From positions 144,632 to 208,631 of the forward strand of contig NZ_JAILWB010000009.1 in assembly GCF_025699295.1 (NCBI RefSeq): a stretch of 64,000 nucleotides of DNA, read 5' to 3'. How positions within the stretch are numbered: position 1 is the stretch's first letter; every line of letters starts with the position of its first letter. Shown here piece by piece: positions 18,198 through 28,485 of this stretch. The position numbers and the translations under genes were made by a program. This DNA is from Hydrogenophaga sp. (GTDB taxonomy: Bacteria > Pseudomonadota > Gammaproteobacteria > Burkholderiales > Burkholderiaceae_C). Below the pieces are notes generated by a model. It worked only from the letters and a program-made list of their open reading frames with translations, made no database searches and was not told the DNA's origin.

Positions 18198-19250
18198 ATG
18201 GCATTCAGGGTGCGAGGCAGGTCAGGGGCCGACGGGGAGTCTGGCGGGCGTCGTGCCCCCGGTACCCTGCGTGTTCGCACGCGCCTGGCGGGCTGGGCCT
18301 GTGCACTGGGTCTGGCGCTGTCGCTGGCGGCCTGCGACGCCCCCGTGCGGCAGCCGCTGGCTGTGGGCGTCAGTACCTGGGTAGGGTACGACCCACTGGT
18401 GCTGGCGCGCGACCGTGCACTCGTCGATCCCCAGCGCGTCAAGGTGGTCGAGGTGATCTCCAGCGCCGAGGCGCTGAGCCACCTGCGCAACGGTCTGCTC
18501 GACGCGGCGGCCCTGACTCTGGATGAAACCCTGCGCCTGGCCGAAAGTGGCTTCGATGTGCGCATCGTTGCCTTGTTCGACACCTCGACCGGCGCCGACG
18601 TGGTGCTGGCCGCGCCGCGGGTCACCAGCCTGCAGAAGCTGCGCGGCGAATCGATCGCGGTGGAGGACTCCACCTTGGGCATGCTCATCCTGGAGCGCCT
18701 GCTGCGCATGGCCGGCCTGGCCCGCGGTGACGTGACCGTGCTGCAGATGGACGCCACCCTGCACAAGACCGCGCTGCTGAGCGACCGCGTGGCCGCGGCC
18801 ATCAGCTATGCGCCGATCGACGGGCCGATCCGCGAGCTGGGTTTCCGCCCGATCTTCGACAGCCGCCAGATGCCGGGCGACATCGTGGACGTGCTTGTGG
18901 TGCGCGCGGAGGTGCTGAGCCAGCGCCCCGACGATGTGGACGCCCTGCTGCACGCCTGGGCAGCCGGCCTGAGCGCTCTGGAGGTGGACCCAGTGGGCGC
19001 CTCCGCCCAGCTGGCCCCGGGGGTCGACATGTCGCCGGCCCAGTACCGCGCCGTTCTCGAAGGTCTGCGCTTTCACACCCCGGCCGAATCGCTGGCCCTG
19101 CTGGGCGGTGACCCGCCCGCGCTCGCCGGGCAGAGCCAGAACATGGTGCAGTTGCTCACTCAGCTCAAGTTGCTGCAGCGGCCACCACGCTGGGCCGATC
19201 TGGTCGATGCCTCGCCGGCCCGGCGTGTGGCGGACGAGGCGGCGCCATGA
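18198..19250 (+). CDS. Solute-binding-like lipoprotein coupled to a sensor kinase
   Basis: This roughly 350-residue protein has a lipoprotein signal ending in LSLAAC and a periplasmic-binding fold of the NMT1/SsuA kind: VGVSTWVGYDPLVLARD at the start, HLRNGLLDAAALTLDETLRLAE, then LRGESIAVEDSTLGMLILER. No permease or ATPase gene is adjacent. Instead its stop overlaps the start of a multi-PAS histidine kinase (ATGA), so a ligand-sensing role for the kinase is more likely than import. The start is uncertain: ATGs at 18177 and 18198 both give a long polar lead before the signal helix, and neither has a strong ribosome site. Confidence 0.78.
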   Translation: MAFRVRGRSGADGESGGRRAPGTLRVRTRLAGWACALGLALSLAACDAPVRQPLAVGVSTWVGYDPLVLARDRALVDPQRVKVVEVISSAEALSHLRNGLLDAAALTLDETLRLAESGFDVRIVALFDTSTGADVVLAAPRVTSLQKLRGESIAVEDSTLGMLILERLLRMAGLARGDVTVLQMDATLHKTALLSDRVAAAISYAPIDGPIRELGFRPIFDSRQMPGDIVDVLVVRAEVLSQRPDDVDALLHAWAAGLSALEVDPVGASAQLAPGVDMSPAQYRAVLEGLRFHTPAESLALLGGDPPALAGQSQNMVQLLTQLKLLQRPPRWADLVDASPARRVADEAAP

Positions 19251-21898
19251 CCCGGGGGGTGAGCTTGCTGTCCATTCCGGGCCGATGGCTCGCTCCCCTG
19301 CTGCTGGTGGTCTTCGCCTTTGCCGCCACGGGCGTGAACTTCGCGGTGCACTGGCGCGAGGTGGGCGCGCAGGTCAGTGAGCAGGAGACGCGGCGCTTGC
19401 GCGAGCGCCTGGGCGTCGAGCAAAGCCGCCTGAGTACCGAGGTCGGTACCGACAACGCGCTGCGCCTGCGCCGCCTGGTGGGCAGCCTGGGCATCTACAG
19501 CGGCATGCTGCACGCGGTTGTGATCGGTGCCGACGGCCGGATCCAGGCCTCCCTGATGCGCTCGGACATTGGTCGACCATTCGCCGAGCTGCAGGTCGAG
19601 CGCGCGGAACTGGCCGACATCAGGGCGGCGCTCGCCGCGCCAGGCAATGGCGCATCCATCCAGGTGGCCCATCCGCCGGGCGCGCGCTACCTGATCGGGC
19701 GTGCGACGTTCGACAACGACCGCCGGTTGCTGACCGTGGTCGATCTGCGGCCCTCGCTGGCCGCGCGCCACGCCGGCTTGTGGAGGCAACTGTGGCGCGA
19801 CGCGCTCGTGTCGCTCGTGCTCAGCGGCCTGCTGGCCGCATTGCTGCACTGGACGTGGTTCCGCCGCGCCGAGCAACTGGCGCGCGCGCTGGCCGCCATG
19901 GGCGAGGGCCGGCTGGAAACGCGCACCGGACTCGAAGGCCGCGACGAGCTGGCGCTGATCGGCGCGCAGGCCGACCGCATGGCCGGGCAGTTGCAGATCG
20001 GGCTGTTGCAGCTGCAGCGCATGACCGACCTGGTGGACCGCTCGCCGGTGGTGGTGATCGAGTGGCGCAACGCACCCGGCTGGCCCATGAGCTACCTCAG
20101 CCGGTCCGTGGCGCAGTGGGGCTACCGGCCCGAACAGTTGCTCGACGGGCAGGTGCAGTACAACGAGCTTGTCCACCCCGACGACGTGGGGCGCGTCAAC
20201 GAGGAGATCGCGCACTACTTCGCGCATGGCCCCGACGAGTACCGGCAGGAATACCGCCTGCGCTGCGCCGACGGGCGCTGGGCCTGGGTCGACGACCGCA
20301 CCACGCTCACGCGCGACGAGGACGGGGCGGTGGCCGGCATCAGTGGCGTGCTGCTCGACATCACGGTCTGGAAGCTCGCGGAAATCGAACGGCTGGAGCA
20401 GGGCGAGCTGCTGCGGCCGTTCTACGAGATGCCGTTCCTGGGCATGGCCATTTCCGATCCGATCAGCAAGCGCTGGCTGCACATCAACGACAGGCTGTGC
20501 GAGATCCTCGGCTACACGCGCGAGGAGCTCATGAACAAGACATGGCTGGACGTTTCTCCCGAGCCCGAGCGGACCCGGCTGCTCTCGCTGATGCAGCGCA
20601 TGATGGCGGGCGAATTCGACAGCTACCAGCTGCGCAGACAGTACCTGCGCAAGGACGGCAGCCTGCTGTGGGCCGAGATGCACGGGCGCGCGCTGCGCGC
20701 GCCCGATGGTTCGATGCACCGCCTGTTCGTCACGGTGCAGGACATCACCGAGCGCCTGCAGGCCGAGGAACTGCTCAACGAGCACCGCAACCAGCTGGCC
20801 CGCGCCGAGGCGATGGCGGGTCTGGGCAGCTGGTCCTACGACAGTGGCACGCAAACGATCTGGTGGTCGGACCAGATGTACCGCAACATCGGGCGCGACC
20901 CCGCGCTCGGACCGGCGCCCGACCTGGACGCCTACCTGCAATGCCTGCACCCGCAGGACCGCGACATGGTGGCCGCTCACATGCGTGCCGTGCAGCCCGG
21001 TACCGATGCGCCCGGCATCGAATTCCGGCGCCACCCCGCGCTGGGCGAGGAGCGCTGGTTCCGCGGCACCGTCCAGTGCCGCCGGCCCGTGGGCGACGGT
21101 CACTACCAGTACACCGGTACCGTGCTCGACATCACGCCGCTGCGCCAGGCGCAGACCGAGCTCGAACGCATCAACGCCGCGCTCGAACTGCGCGTGGCCG
21201 AGCGCACGCGGCAATTGAGCGAGGCCAACCAGGAACTCGAAGCGTTCTCCTACACCGTGTCGCACGACCTCAAGGCGCCGCTGCGCGGCATCGACGGTTA
21301 CAGCCAGCTGCTCGAGGAAGAGTACGCCGGGCGCATCGACGAGGAAGGGCGGCAGTACATCGGCCGCATCCGCCGCGGCGTGCAGCAGATGGGCGCGCTC
21401 ATCGCCGACCTGCTGGACTATTCGCGCATGGAGCGCCGCACCATGGAGCACCAGCCCGTCGAGCTGCTACCGCTGGTGGGGCATGTGATCGAAGGCCATG
21501 GCGCCGACATCGATGCGGCCCGCACCGAGCTGTGCCTGCAGGTCGAGCCCATGACGCTGAGCATCGACCGCGAGGGGCTGGCGGTGGTGCTGCGCAACCT
21601 GTTGGGCAATGCCATCAAGTTCAGCCAGGGCAGCCCGCAGCCCAGGGTGGAGATCGGCGCGCGCTGCGACGACGGCCGGCGTATCCTCTGGGTGCGCGAC
21701 AACGGCGTCGGGTTCGACATGAAGTACCACGATCGCATCTTCGGCATCTTCCAGCGCCTGCAGCGCGCCGAGGACTACACCGGCACCGGGGTGGGCCTGG
21801 CGCTGGTGGCCAAGGCCGTTCACCGCATGGGTGGGCGCGTGTGGGCCGAGAGCGCACCCGGCCAGGGCGCCACGTTTTTTCTGGAGTTCCCGTTATGA
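19247..21898 (+). CDS. Membrane-bound multi-PAS sensor histidine kinase
   Basis: The 883-residue kinase has a membrane helix near residues 10-30 and a periplasmic region of about 160 residues. A second helix follows (SLVLSGLLAALLHWTWF) and then a HAMP-like linker. Three PAS/PAC-type modules come next (ends marked by LLDITVWK, VQDITERLQ and VLDITPLRQ). A coiled coil leads to the HisKA box YTVSHDLKAPLRGIDGYS and a HATPase with NAIKFSQ, RDNGVGFDMKY and GTGVGLALVAK. The kinase core resembles the Cph1/bacteriophytochrome group, but no GAF or PHY domain is present. It is coupled at both ends by four-base overlaps, to the lipoprotein upstream and the response regulator downstream. Confidence 0.9.
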   Translation: MTRGVSLLSIPGRWLAPLLLVVFAFAATGVNFAVHWREVGAQVSEQETRRLRERLGVEQSRLSTEVGTDNALRLRRLVGSLGIYSGMLHAVVIGADGRIQASLMRSDIGRPFAELQVERAELADIRAALAAPGNGASIQVAHPPGARYLIGRATFDNDRRLLTVVDLRPSLAARHAGLWRQLWRDALVSLVLSGLLAALLHWTWFRRAEQLARALAAMGEGRLETRTGLEGRDELALIGAQADRMAGQLQIGLLQLQRMTDLVDRSPVVVIEWRNAPGWPMSYLSRSVAQWGYRPEQLLDGQVQYNELVHPDDVGRVNEEIAHYFAHGPDEYRQEYRLRCADGRWAWVDDRTTLTRDEDGAVAGISGVLLDITVWKLAEIERLEQGELLRPFYEMPFLGMAISDPISKRWLHINDRLCEILGYTREELMNKTWLDVSPEPERTRLLSLMQRMMAGEFDSYQLRRQYLRKDGSLLWAEMHGRALRAPDGSMHRLFVTVQDITERLQAEELLNEHRNQLARAEAMAGLGSWSYDSGTQTIWWSDQMYRNIGRDPALGPAPDLDAYLQCLHPQDRDMVAAHMRAVQPGTDAPGIEFRRHPALGEERWFRGTVQCRRPVGDGHYQYTGTVLDITPLRQAQTELERINAALELRVAERTRQLSEANQELEAFSYTVSHDLKAPLRGIDGYSQLLEEEYAGRIDEEGRQYIGRIRRGVQQMGALIADLLDYSRMERRTMEHQPVELLPLVGHVIEGHGADIDAARTELCLQVEPMTLSIDREGLAVVLRNLLGNAIKFSQGSPQPRVEIGARCDDGRRILWVRDNGVGFDMKYHDRIFGIFQRLQRAEDYTGTGVGLALVAKAVHRMGGRVWAESAPGQGATFFLEFPL

Positions 21899-22326
21899 AC
21901 ACTGCCGCCTCGCTGCCTCCCATCCTGCTGGTCGAGGACAACCCGATGGACCTGGACCTCACGCTGCGGGCCTTCAACAAGAAGAAGTTCGCCAACACCA
22001 TCCACGTGGCGCGCGACGGCGAGGAGGCGCTGGCCTGGTTCCCGCGCTGGGAAGCCGGCGAACCGCTGCCGGCGGTGATCCTGCTCGACATCAACCTGCC
22101 GCGCATCAACGGCCTGGAGGTGCTGCAGCAGCTCAAGGCGCACCCGCGGTACCGCCGCATCCCGGTGGTGGTGCTCACCTCCTCGCGCGAGGACCGGGAC
22201 CTCAAGGCCGCGTACGATCTCGGGGTCAGCTCCTACATCGAGAAGCCGGTGAGCTTCAACAAGTTCATCGAAGTGGCCGAGCACATCGAGCTGTACTGGT
22301 GCGTGCTCAACGAGCGTCCTTACTAG
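21895..22326 (+). CDS. Single-domain response regulator (Rcp1-like)
   Basis: This 143-residue stand-alone receiver has the acidic pocket LLVEDNPMD, the phospho-acceptor Asp in VILLDINLPRINGLEV, the switch Thr/Ser in VVLTSSRED and the conserved Lys in YIEKPVSF. The long loop between beta-3 and beta-4 and the Phe-Asn-rich end resemble Rcp1, the partner of Cph1-type kinases. It has no output domain and probably relays phosphate or acts by protein contact. The ATGA overlap with the kinase marks it as the cognate partner. Confidence 0.9.
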   Translation: MNTAASLPPILLVEDNPMDLDLTLRAFNKKKFANTIHVARDGEEALAWFPRWEAGEPLPAVILLDINLPRINGLEVLQQLKAHPRYRRIPVVVLTSSREDRDLKAAYDLGVSSYIEKPVSFNKFIEVAEHIELYWCVLNERPY

Positions 22327-22360
22327 CCCGGTATGCTTGTCCTGTGTTCCCTCTCCTGAA

Positions 22361-22813
22361 ATGTCCATGCTGAAAATCCTGATCCCTGTTGATGGTTCCA
22401 AGCACGCGCTGCTGGCGGTGCACTACGCCCTGCGCCTGGTCGGCTCCGGACTCAAGGCGCGCTTCGTGGTGGCCAACGTGCAGGAAGCAGCCAACCTCTA
22501 TGAACTGGTGGTGGCGCACGACCCTGCCGTGCTGCAGCAGGTGAGCGAAGGCGCGGCGCGCGATCTGCTGCGCCCGGCGGTCAACCTGTTGAGCGCCGCG
22601 GGTCTGCAGGTCGAGCAGGCCGTGGCCAGCGGCGACCCGGCCCACATGCTGGCCGAGATCCTCGAGAGCCATGCCTGCGACGCGGTGATCATGAGCACGC
22701 GTGGCGGTGGCCTGCGCGCGGCCGTGCTGGGCTCGGTGTCGCAGGAGATGGTGCAGCGCTCGCCGGTGCCGGTGACCCTGGTTCACGTGCCCGAGGACGC
22801 GCAGCCCGACTGA
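22361..22813 (+). CDS. Universal stress protein, UspA family
   Basis: This 150-residue protein has the UspA alpha/beta core: KILIPVDGSKHALLAVHYAL, then GDPAHMLAEI, MSTRGGGLRAAVLGSVS (the ATP-binding G-2x-G-9x-G(S/T) region) and PVPVTLVHV. The ATP-binding type is likely. It follows the sensory operon by 34 bp and may be co-transcribed. ATGs at 22361 and 22367 are both possible starts. Confidence 0.9.
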   Translation: MSMLKILIPVDGSKHALLAVHYALRLVGSGLKARFVVANVQEAANLYELVVAHDPAVLQQVSEGAARDLLRPAVNLLSAAGLQVEQAVASGDPAHMLAEILESHACDAVIMSTRGGGLRAAVLGSVSQEMVQRSPVPVTLVHVPEDAQPD

Positions 22814-22844
22814 GCAGGGCGCGGTGGCCCGGGGACAGCGTCGG

Positions 22845-22862
22845 GACCGGCCTTCGCCGGTC
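22845..22862 (+). terminator. Hairpin after the UspA gene
   Basis: GACCGGC, loop CTTC, GCCGGTC gives a seven-pair stem 31 bases past the stop. It lacks a T-run and is a candidate terminator only. Confidence 0.35.
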
Positions 22863-22914
22863 GTGGTCGCGTCCGTGATGACGCCCCTGTGCTTCCCGTT
22901 TCACGCCACAACCA

Positions 22915-23997
22915 GTGACACAACTCTTTGCAGCCATCGACGCCGGCGGTGCCCTGCGCTTCGTCGGCGAAGTCGGGCGCGGCGCCGACTGTGGCTGCCT
23001 GTGCCCGGAATGCGCCAGCCCGCTCGTGGCGCGGCAGGGGGCGTCCAACGAATGGCATTTCGCGCACGAAGCCGCGCAGGAGCGGCCCGAGTGCGGGGCT
23101 GGCGCCGCCAACATGCTGCGCCGCCTGATCGCCGAGCACCTGCAGGCGCGCAGCGAGGGCCCGGGCCTGCCGCTGCCCGCGTACCGGCAGCGCGTGGCGA
23201 TCGTGCGCGCGCTGGTCAACCTGCACGAAGACGTGCAGTGGGGCGCACAGGTCATGGGCGCCTGGGCGTGGCAGGTGCGCGCGGCGGCGCACGAAGCAGT
23301 CGCGCAGGCCCGGCTCGACACCGGGGCCGGCCTGCAGCTGTTCGTGTCGGTCGACGGCGAAGAACCGCCAGCGCCCGAAGCCGAAATGGCCCAGCTCGTG
23401 TTCCGCTGCCGCACGCCGCCGGCCCCGGCGCTGCGCGAGCGGCAGGCGGCGTTGCAGCACATCGAGCAGCATGGTGAGCTGGTGTGGCTCCACCACCCCG
23501 ATACGCTCGGGCGGGTGGCCGACGCACGCGAGCGGCTGGAGGCGCGCAGCCGGCGCATCTATGGCAACTGGCTGGCCCTGTCGGACCAGGCCGCGGGCTC
23601 CGCCGCTGCCGAACATGCCCCGGCACCCTTGTTCTACGGGCCCGGCGCGCCGGTGGCGCCGGAGCAGGCACCACGTTTTGCCTGCGCACCCGGGCACGCA
23701 CCGAACGTGAGTTTCACCTTCTACCGCGTCTCGCCCACCGAGGCCTGGCTCCTGTACCTGCTCGAACGCGAAGGACCGGTGGACTGGCGCAACGCCGCCG
23801 ACAAGCGCTATGTGCTGGCACCCTACCCCGTGCCGTTCGACGGCTGGGAGCACGCCTTGCCTGCCTCGGTGGGGGTGGCCGATCTGGCCGCCGGCCTGGT
23901 GCGCTGCACGGCTTTCCTGAATGCGGTGACCTATCTGTCCCGCTGCGCCACGCTCACGCGCAGCGGCCGCGACCCGGCGGCTTTCCAGGGACTGTGA
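22915..23997 (+). CDS. CoiA-like zinc-ribbon protein of unknown role
   Basis: This 360-residue protein begins with a Cys cluster (C26, C28, C30, C33 in DCGCLCPEC) followed by PLVARQG and WHFAH (47-51), the N-terminal pattern of competence CoiA-like proteins. CoiA proteins have a nuclease-like domain after this region; here the remaining 300 residues are Ala/Arg-rich and I cannot find a clear PD-(D/E)xK core. It is cytoplasmic, with no signal peptide. The start is the GTG at 22915. A role in DNA uptake is only suggested by the N-terminal likeness. Confidence 0.6.
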   Translation: MTQLFAAIDAGGALRFVGEVGRGADCGCLCPECASPLVARQGASNEWHFAHEAAQERPECGAGAANMLRRLIAEHLQARSEGPGLPLPAYRQRVAIVRALVNLHEDVQWGAQVMGAWAWQVRAAAHEAVAQARLDTGAGLQLFVSVDGEEPPAPEAEMAQLVFRCRTPPAPALRERQAALQHIEQHGELVWLHHPDTLGRVADARERLEARSRRIYGNWLALSDQAAGSAAAEHAPAPLFYGPGAPVAPEQAPRFACAPGHAPNVSFTFYRVSPTEAWLLYLLEREGPVDWRNAADKRYVLAPYPVPFDGWEHALPASVGVADLAAGLVRCTAFLNAVTYLSRCATLTRSGRDPAAFQGL

Positions 23998-24014
23998 TCA
24001 GGCGCCTGCCAGGG

Positions 24015-24034
24015 CCTCGCCTGTCGAGGCGAGG
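24015..24034 (+). terminator. Hairpin after the CoiA-like gene
   Basis: CCTCGCC, loop TGTCGA, GGCGAGG forms a seven-pair stem 17 bases after the stop codon. No U-tract follows, so termination is uncertain. Confidence 0.4.
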
Positions 24035-24096
24035 TGGCTCGCACGTGCGTTGACGGACATCAAGCCACGGCGGGCGTTCCCATGGTGGAATGGTGC

Positions 24097-24822
<726 letters not shown>

Positions 24823-24832
24823 GGCCGCGCGC

Positions 24833-27202
24833 ATGAAGGCCATCCACATCAAACTCTGGCGCGACCTGCGGCGGCTGCGCGCGCAGGTGGCCACCATCGC
24901 CCTGGTGGTGGCCATCGGCGTGGCCGGTTTCGTGGGCATGTTCTCGGTGCACGCCTCGCTGCAGGGTTCGCGCGACGACTTCTACCGCGACAACCGCCTG
25001 GCCGACGTGTTCGCCAGCGTCAAGCGCGCGCCCGTGCACCTGCGCGAACGGCTGGCCACCATCGAGGGCGTGGCCGAGGTCCGGCTGGACGTGGTGTTCG
25101 ACGCGCAGATCGCGCTCGCGGGTGCCCAGGCGCCGGTGACCGGCCGCTTCATCGGGCTGGACCTGGCCCGCGTGCAGGCCCACCGCCAGGGCCTCAATGA
25201 ACTCACGCTGCGCAGCGGCCGCTGGCCCGAGCGCGGGCGCGAGCTGGAGGCGGTGGTGAGCGACCGTTTTGCCGTCGCGCGCGACCTCAAGCCCGGCGAC
25301 CGCGTCGACGCCATCCTCAACGGTCGCCTGGAGCGCGTGCACCTGGTGGGCACGGCGATCTCGCCCGAATACGTGTTCGCCTCGCGCGGTGGCGCGCCCG
25401 ACGACCAGAGCTTCGGCATCTGGTGGATCGACCACGAACGCATGCGGCAGGTCTTCGACATGCAGGGCGCGTTCAACCAGGCGGCGTTGCGGCTGGACGC
25501 GGGCGCGCGCGAGGCGGCGGTGATCGGCGCCACAGACCGCCTGCTCGACGCCTATGGCACGCTGGGCGCGGTCGGTCTTGACCGGCAGCTCTCGGCCCGG
25601 ATCGTGGCGGACGAGCTGGCCCAGCTGAAGGTGATGGGCACGGTGCTGCCCGCGATCTTCCTGGCCGTGGCCATGTTCATCCTCAACGTCGTGGTCAGCC
25701 GCCAGGTGGCGACCCAGCGCGGGCAGATCGCCGCGCTCAAGGCCCTGGGCTATGGCGATGGCGCGATCGCCTGGCACTACATCCAGCTCGCGCTGGTGAT
25801 CGCGGGCCTGGGCGTGCTGGCGGGGCTGGCCCTGAGCGTGTGGATCGGGCAGCTCATGCTCGGGCTGTACGACGAGGTGTTCCGCTTCAACCGCCTGGCC
25901 TACGTCACCACGCCCTGGCTGGTGGTCGTGGCCACCGCCGTCGCCGCCAGTGCCGCGGCGATCGGCACCTGGACGGCGATTCACGCCGTGGTGCGGCTCA
26001 AGCCGGCGCAGGCGATGCAGCCACCGGCGCCGCCGCGCTACCGGCGCACCTTGCTCGAACGCCTGGGCCCGGGGCGGCGGGTGGGTGCCGGCGCGCTCAT
26101 GGTCATCCGCGACTTCGAGCGGCGGCCCTGGCGCGCGGCCTTCACCGTGACCGGCATCGCAATGGCGGTGGCGCTGCAGATCTCGGGCGCGTTCTGGCTC
26201 GATGCGATCGCCCACATCGTGGACACGCAGTTCCGGCGGGTGCAGCAGGGGGATGTGCTGGTCAACTTCCACCGCCCGGTGCCGCTGTCGGTGGTGGGTG
26301 AACTGCGGCGCCTGCCGGGCGTGGTCGACGCCGAACCCTACCGCAGCGAACCGGTGCGCGTGCGCCTGCACGGCCTGAGCGAGGACGCGCAGCTCCTGGG
26401 GCTGGAGGCCTCGGCCCAGCTGCTGCGCGTGGTGGACGAAACGCGGGGACACGTCGCGCTGCCGGCGCAGGGCCTGGTGATGTCCTCGCTGCTCGCGCGC
26501 GCCATCGGTGCCGACGTGGGCGACCGGGTGCGCGTGGAGTTCCGCCTGTGGAACCAGACGCAGGTCGAGGTGCCGGTGGTCGACGTGGTGCACACCATGA
26601 TGGGCAAGCAGGCCTTCATGCGGCTCGATGCCATGAACGTGCTCGCGCGCGATGGCCAGGGCGCCACCGAGGCCGCGCTGCAGGTGGACCCGCTGGCCGT
26701 GGCCGCGTTCTGGGACGCCGTCAAGCGCGCACCGGTCATCAACGCGGTGTTTGACAAGGCCGGCAGCATGGCCAGCTTCAACGAAACCACGTCGCGCAAC
26801 ATGGGCGTGTTCAGCGGCATCCTCACGCTGTTCGCCGTGGCCATGGCGGTGGGCATCGTCTACAACGCCGCGCGCATCACGCTCTCCGAGCGCGCCTGGG
26901 AGCTGGCCGGCCTGCGCGTGCTGGGCATGACGCGCGCCGAGGTCTCGGTGCTGCTGCTCGCGCAGCTGGGGGCCGAACTGCTGCTGGCTCTGCCCATCGG
27001 CGCTGCCACCGGCTGGGCGCTGGCCTCGTTGCTGATGCGCCTCATGTCCTCGGACAACATCGATTTCCCCGTCGTCATCGAACCTTCCACCTATGCATCG
27101 GCGGCGCTGATCGTGCTCGCCGCGGGCCTGGCCAGCGCCTTCCTGGTGCGCCGCCAGATCGACCGGCTGGACCTGGTCGCCGTCTTGAAAGTACGCGAAT
27201 GA
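24833..27202 (+). CDS. ABC transporter permease, duplicated FtsX/MacB type
   Basis: The 789-residue membrane protein starts with a transmembrane helix ([16 protein letters not shown]) and a long periplasmic MacB-PCD-like domain, followed by three helices with the FtsX motif ([13 protein letters not shown]). A second periplasmic domain and a final trio of helices repeat the motif ([15 protein letters not shown]). It is therefore the single-chain version of an FtsX dimer, as in large lipoprotein or peptide-export permeases. It overlaps the downstream adaptor gene by four bases (ATGA). The substrate is unknown. Confidence 0.9.
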   Translation: MKAIHIKLWRDLRRLRAQVATIALVVAIGVAGFVGMFSVHASLQGSRDDFYRDNRLADVFASVKRAPVHLRERLATIEGVAEVRLDVVFDAQIALAGAQAPVTGRFIGLDLARVQAHRQGLNELTLRSGRWPERGRELEAVVSDRFAVARDLKPGDRVDAILNGRLERVHLVGTAISPEYVFASRGGAPDDQSFGIWWIDHERMRQVFDMQGAFNQAALRLDAGAREAAVIGATDRLLDAYGTLGAVGLDRQLSARIVADELAQLKVMGTVLPAIFLAVAMFILNVVVSRQVATQRGQIAALKALGYGDGAIAWHYIQLALVIAGLGVLAGLALSVWIGQLMLGLYDEVFRFNRLAYVTTPWLVVVATAVAASAAAIGTWTAIHAVVRLKPAQAMQPPAPPRYRRTLLERLGPGRRVGAGALMVIRDFERRPWRAAFTVTGIAMAVALQISGAFWLDAIAHIVDTQFRRVQQGDVLVNFHRPVPLSVVGELRRLPGVVDAEPYRSEPVRVRLHGLSEDAQLLGLEASAQLLRVVDETRGHVALPAQGLVMSSLLARAIGADVGDRVRVEFRLWNQTQVEVPVVDVVHTMMGKQAFMRLDAMNVLARDGQGATEAALQVDPLAVAAFWDAVKRAPVINAVFDKAGSMASFNETTSRNMGVFSGILTLFAVAMAVGIVYNAARITLSERAWELAGLRVLGMTRAEVSVLLLAQLGAELLLALPIGAATGWALASLLMRLMSSDNIDFPVVIEPSTYASAALIVLAAGLASAFLVRRQIDRLDLVAVLKVRE

Positions 27203-28413
27203 ACAACACCCCTGCTTCTTCCCTGGCGCGCTACCGCCGCTGGGTTCTCTGGGCCCTGGTGGCCGTGCTCGTCGTGGGCCTGGTCGCCTGGGCCATGCAG
27301 CCCCGGCCGATCGAGGTCGAGGTCGGCCGCGTGTCCACCGGACGCTTCGAGCAGGTGATCGAGGAAGACGGTCACCTGCGCGTGAAGCACCGCTACCTGA
27401 TCGCCGCGCCCACGCTGGCCGAACTCACGCGCCCGGTGCTCAAGGTGGGCGACGCCGTGCGCGCTGGCGACGTGGTGGCGACGCTGGTGCCGGTGGCGCC
27501 GCAGATGATCGACGCGCGCACGCGCGAAGTGCTGCGGCAGCGCGTGGGCAGCGCCGACGCCGCGCGCCTGGCCGCCAGCGCGCAGGTGCGCAGGCTGGAG
27601 ACCGCGCTTGCCCAGAGCGACCTGGAGGCCGAGCGGGCCACGCGGCTGGCGCGCGAGAACTTCATCTCGGTCTCGGCGCTGGACCAGGCCCTGCTGGCCC
27701 AGCGCGCGGCGCGCCAGGCGCTGGAGGCGGGGCGCGCCGAGCTGCGCGTGGCCGAATTCGCGCAGGCCGAGGCACGGGCCGCGCTGGCGCGCGCCGAGCC
27801 GGGTGCTGCCGCGCGCGCCGACGGCCTGTGGGTGCTTCGCAGCCCGGTGGACGGGCGCGTGGTCAAGCTGCACCTGGACAGCGCCGCGCCGGTGACGGCG
27901 GGCCAGCCGCTGCTGGTGATCGGCGACACCGACGCGGTGGAGGCGGTGATCGACGTCCTCTCCGGCGAGGTGCAGCAGATCGCGCCGGGCGCGCCGGTCA
28001 GCCTGTCGCTGGCCGCATCGGCGCCCGCCATCGCTGGCCAGGTGGCGCGCGTGGAGCCGGTGGCCTTCACCAAGGTGTCGGCGCTGGGCATCGAGGAGCA
28101 ACGCGTCAACGTGATCGTCGACCTGCCCCCCGGCACACCCGGGGTGGGCGACGGCTTTCGCGTCGACGCACGCATCACCGTGTCTGCGCGGGATGGCGTT
28201 CTGCTCGTGCCCAGCGCGGCGCTGGTGCGCGACGGCACGGCCTGGCGCGTCTTCGTGGTGGAGGACGGCCGCGCCCGCGCCAGGGCGGTGACGCTGCAGG
28301 CGCGCCACGCGGACGCAGCCTGGGTGGCCGATGGCCTGCGCGAGGGCGAGTCGGTGCTGCTCTACCCCGGCACCACCGTGCGCGACGGCCAGGCGGTGCG
28401 CGTGCGCGAATGA
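27199..28413 (+). CDS. HlyD-family periplasmic adaptor protein
   Basis: This 404-residue protein has one N-terminal membrane helix (WVLWALVAVLVVGLVAWAM) and a biotinyl-lipoyl-like half-motif (LKVGDAVRAGDVVATLVP). A coiled-coil hairpin (about residues 95-200) follows, then the second lipoyl half (LRSPVDGRVVKLHLDS) and a beta-barrel with a membrane-proximal domain. That is the MacA/HlyD plan. With the ATPase and FtsX permease it forms a MacAB-like tripartite system that would need an outer-membrane TolC-type channel encoded elsewhere. Confidence 0.9.
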   Translation: MNNTPASSLARYRRWVLWALVAVLVVGLVAWAMQPRPIEVEVGRVSTGRFEQVIEEDGHLRVKHRYLIAAPTLAELTRPVLKVGDAVRAGDVVATLVPVAPQMIDARTREVLRQRVGSADAARLAASAQVRRLETALAQSDLEAERATRLARENFISVSALDQALLAQRAARQALEAGRAELRVAEFAQAEARAALARAEPGAAARADGLWVLRSPVDGRVVKLHLDSAAPVTAGQPLLVIGDTDAVEAVIDVLSGEVQQIAPGAPVSLSLAASAPAIAGQVARVEPVAFTKVSALGIEEQRVNVIVDLPPGTPGVGDGFRVDARITVSARDGVLLVPSAALVRDGTAWRVFVVEDGRARARAVTLQARHADAAWVADGLREGESVLLYPGTTVRDGQAVRVRE

Positions 28414-28485
28414 GGGCGGGCCGGCTGGCCCGCGGGCGGCAGTGGCTAAGATGCCCCTTGCCCCTCAACAGCTCCAGGAGACACC

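Noticed and set aside
19780..21894. Long plus-strand frame continuous with the response regulator
   Set aside because: It lies inside the kinase gene in another frame; the regulator starts at the ATG at 21895, overlapping the kinase stop.
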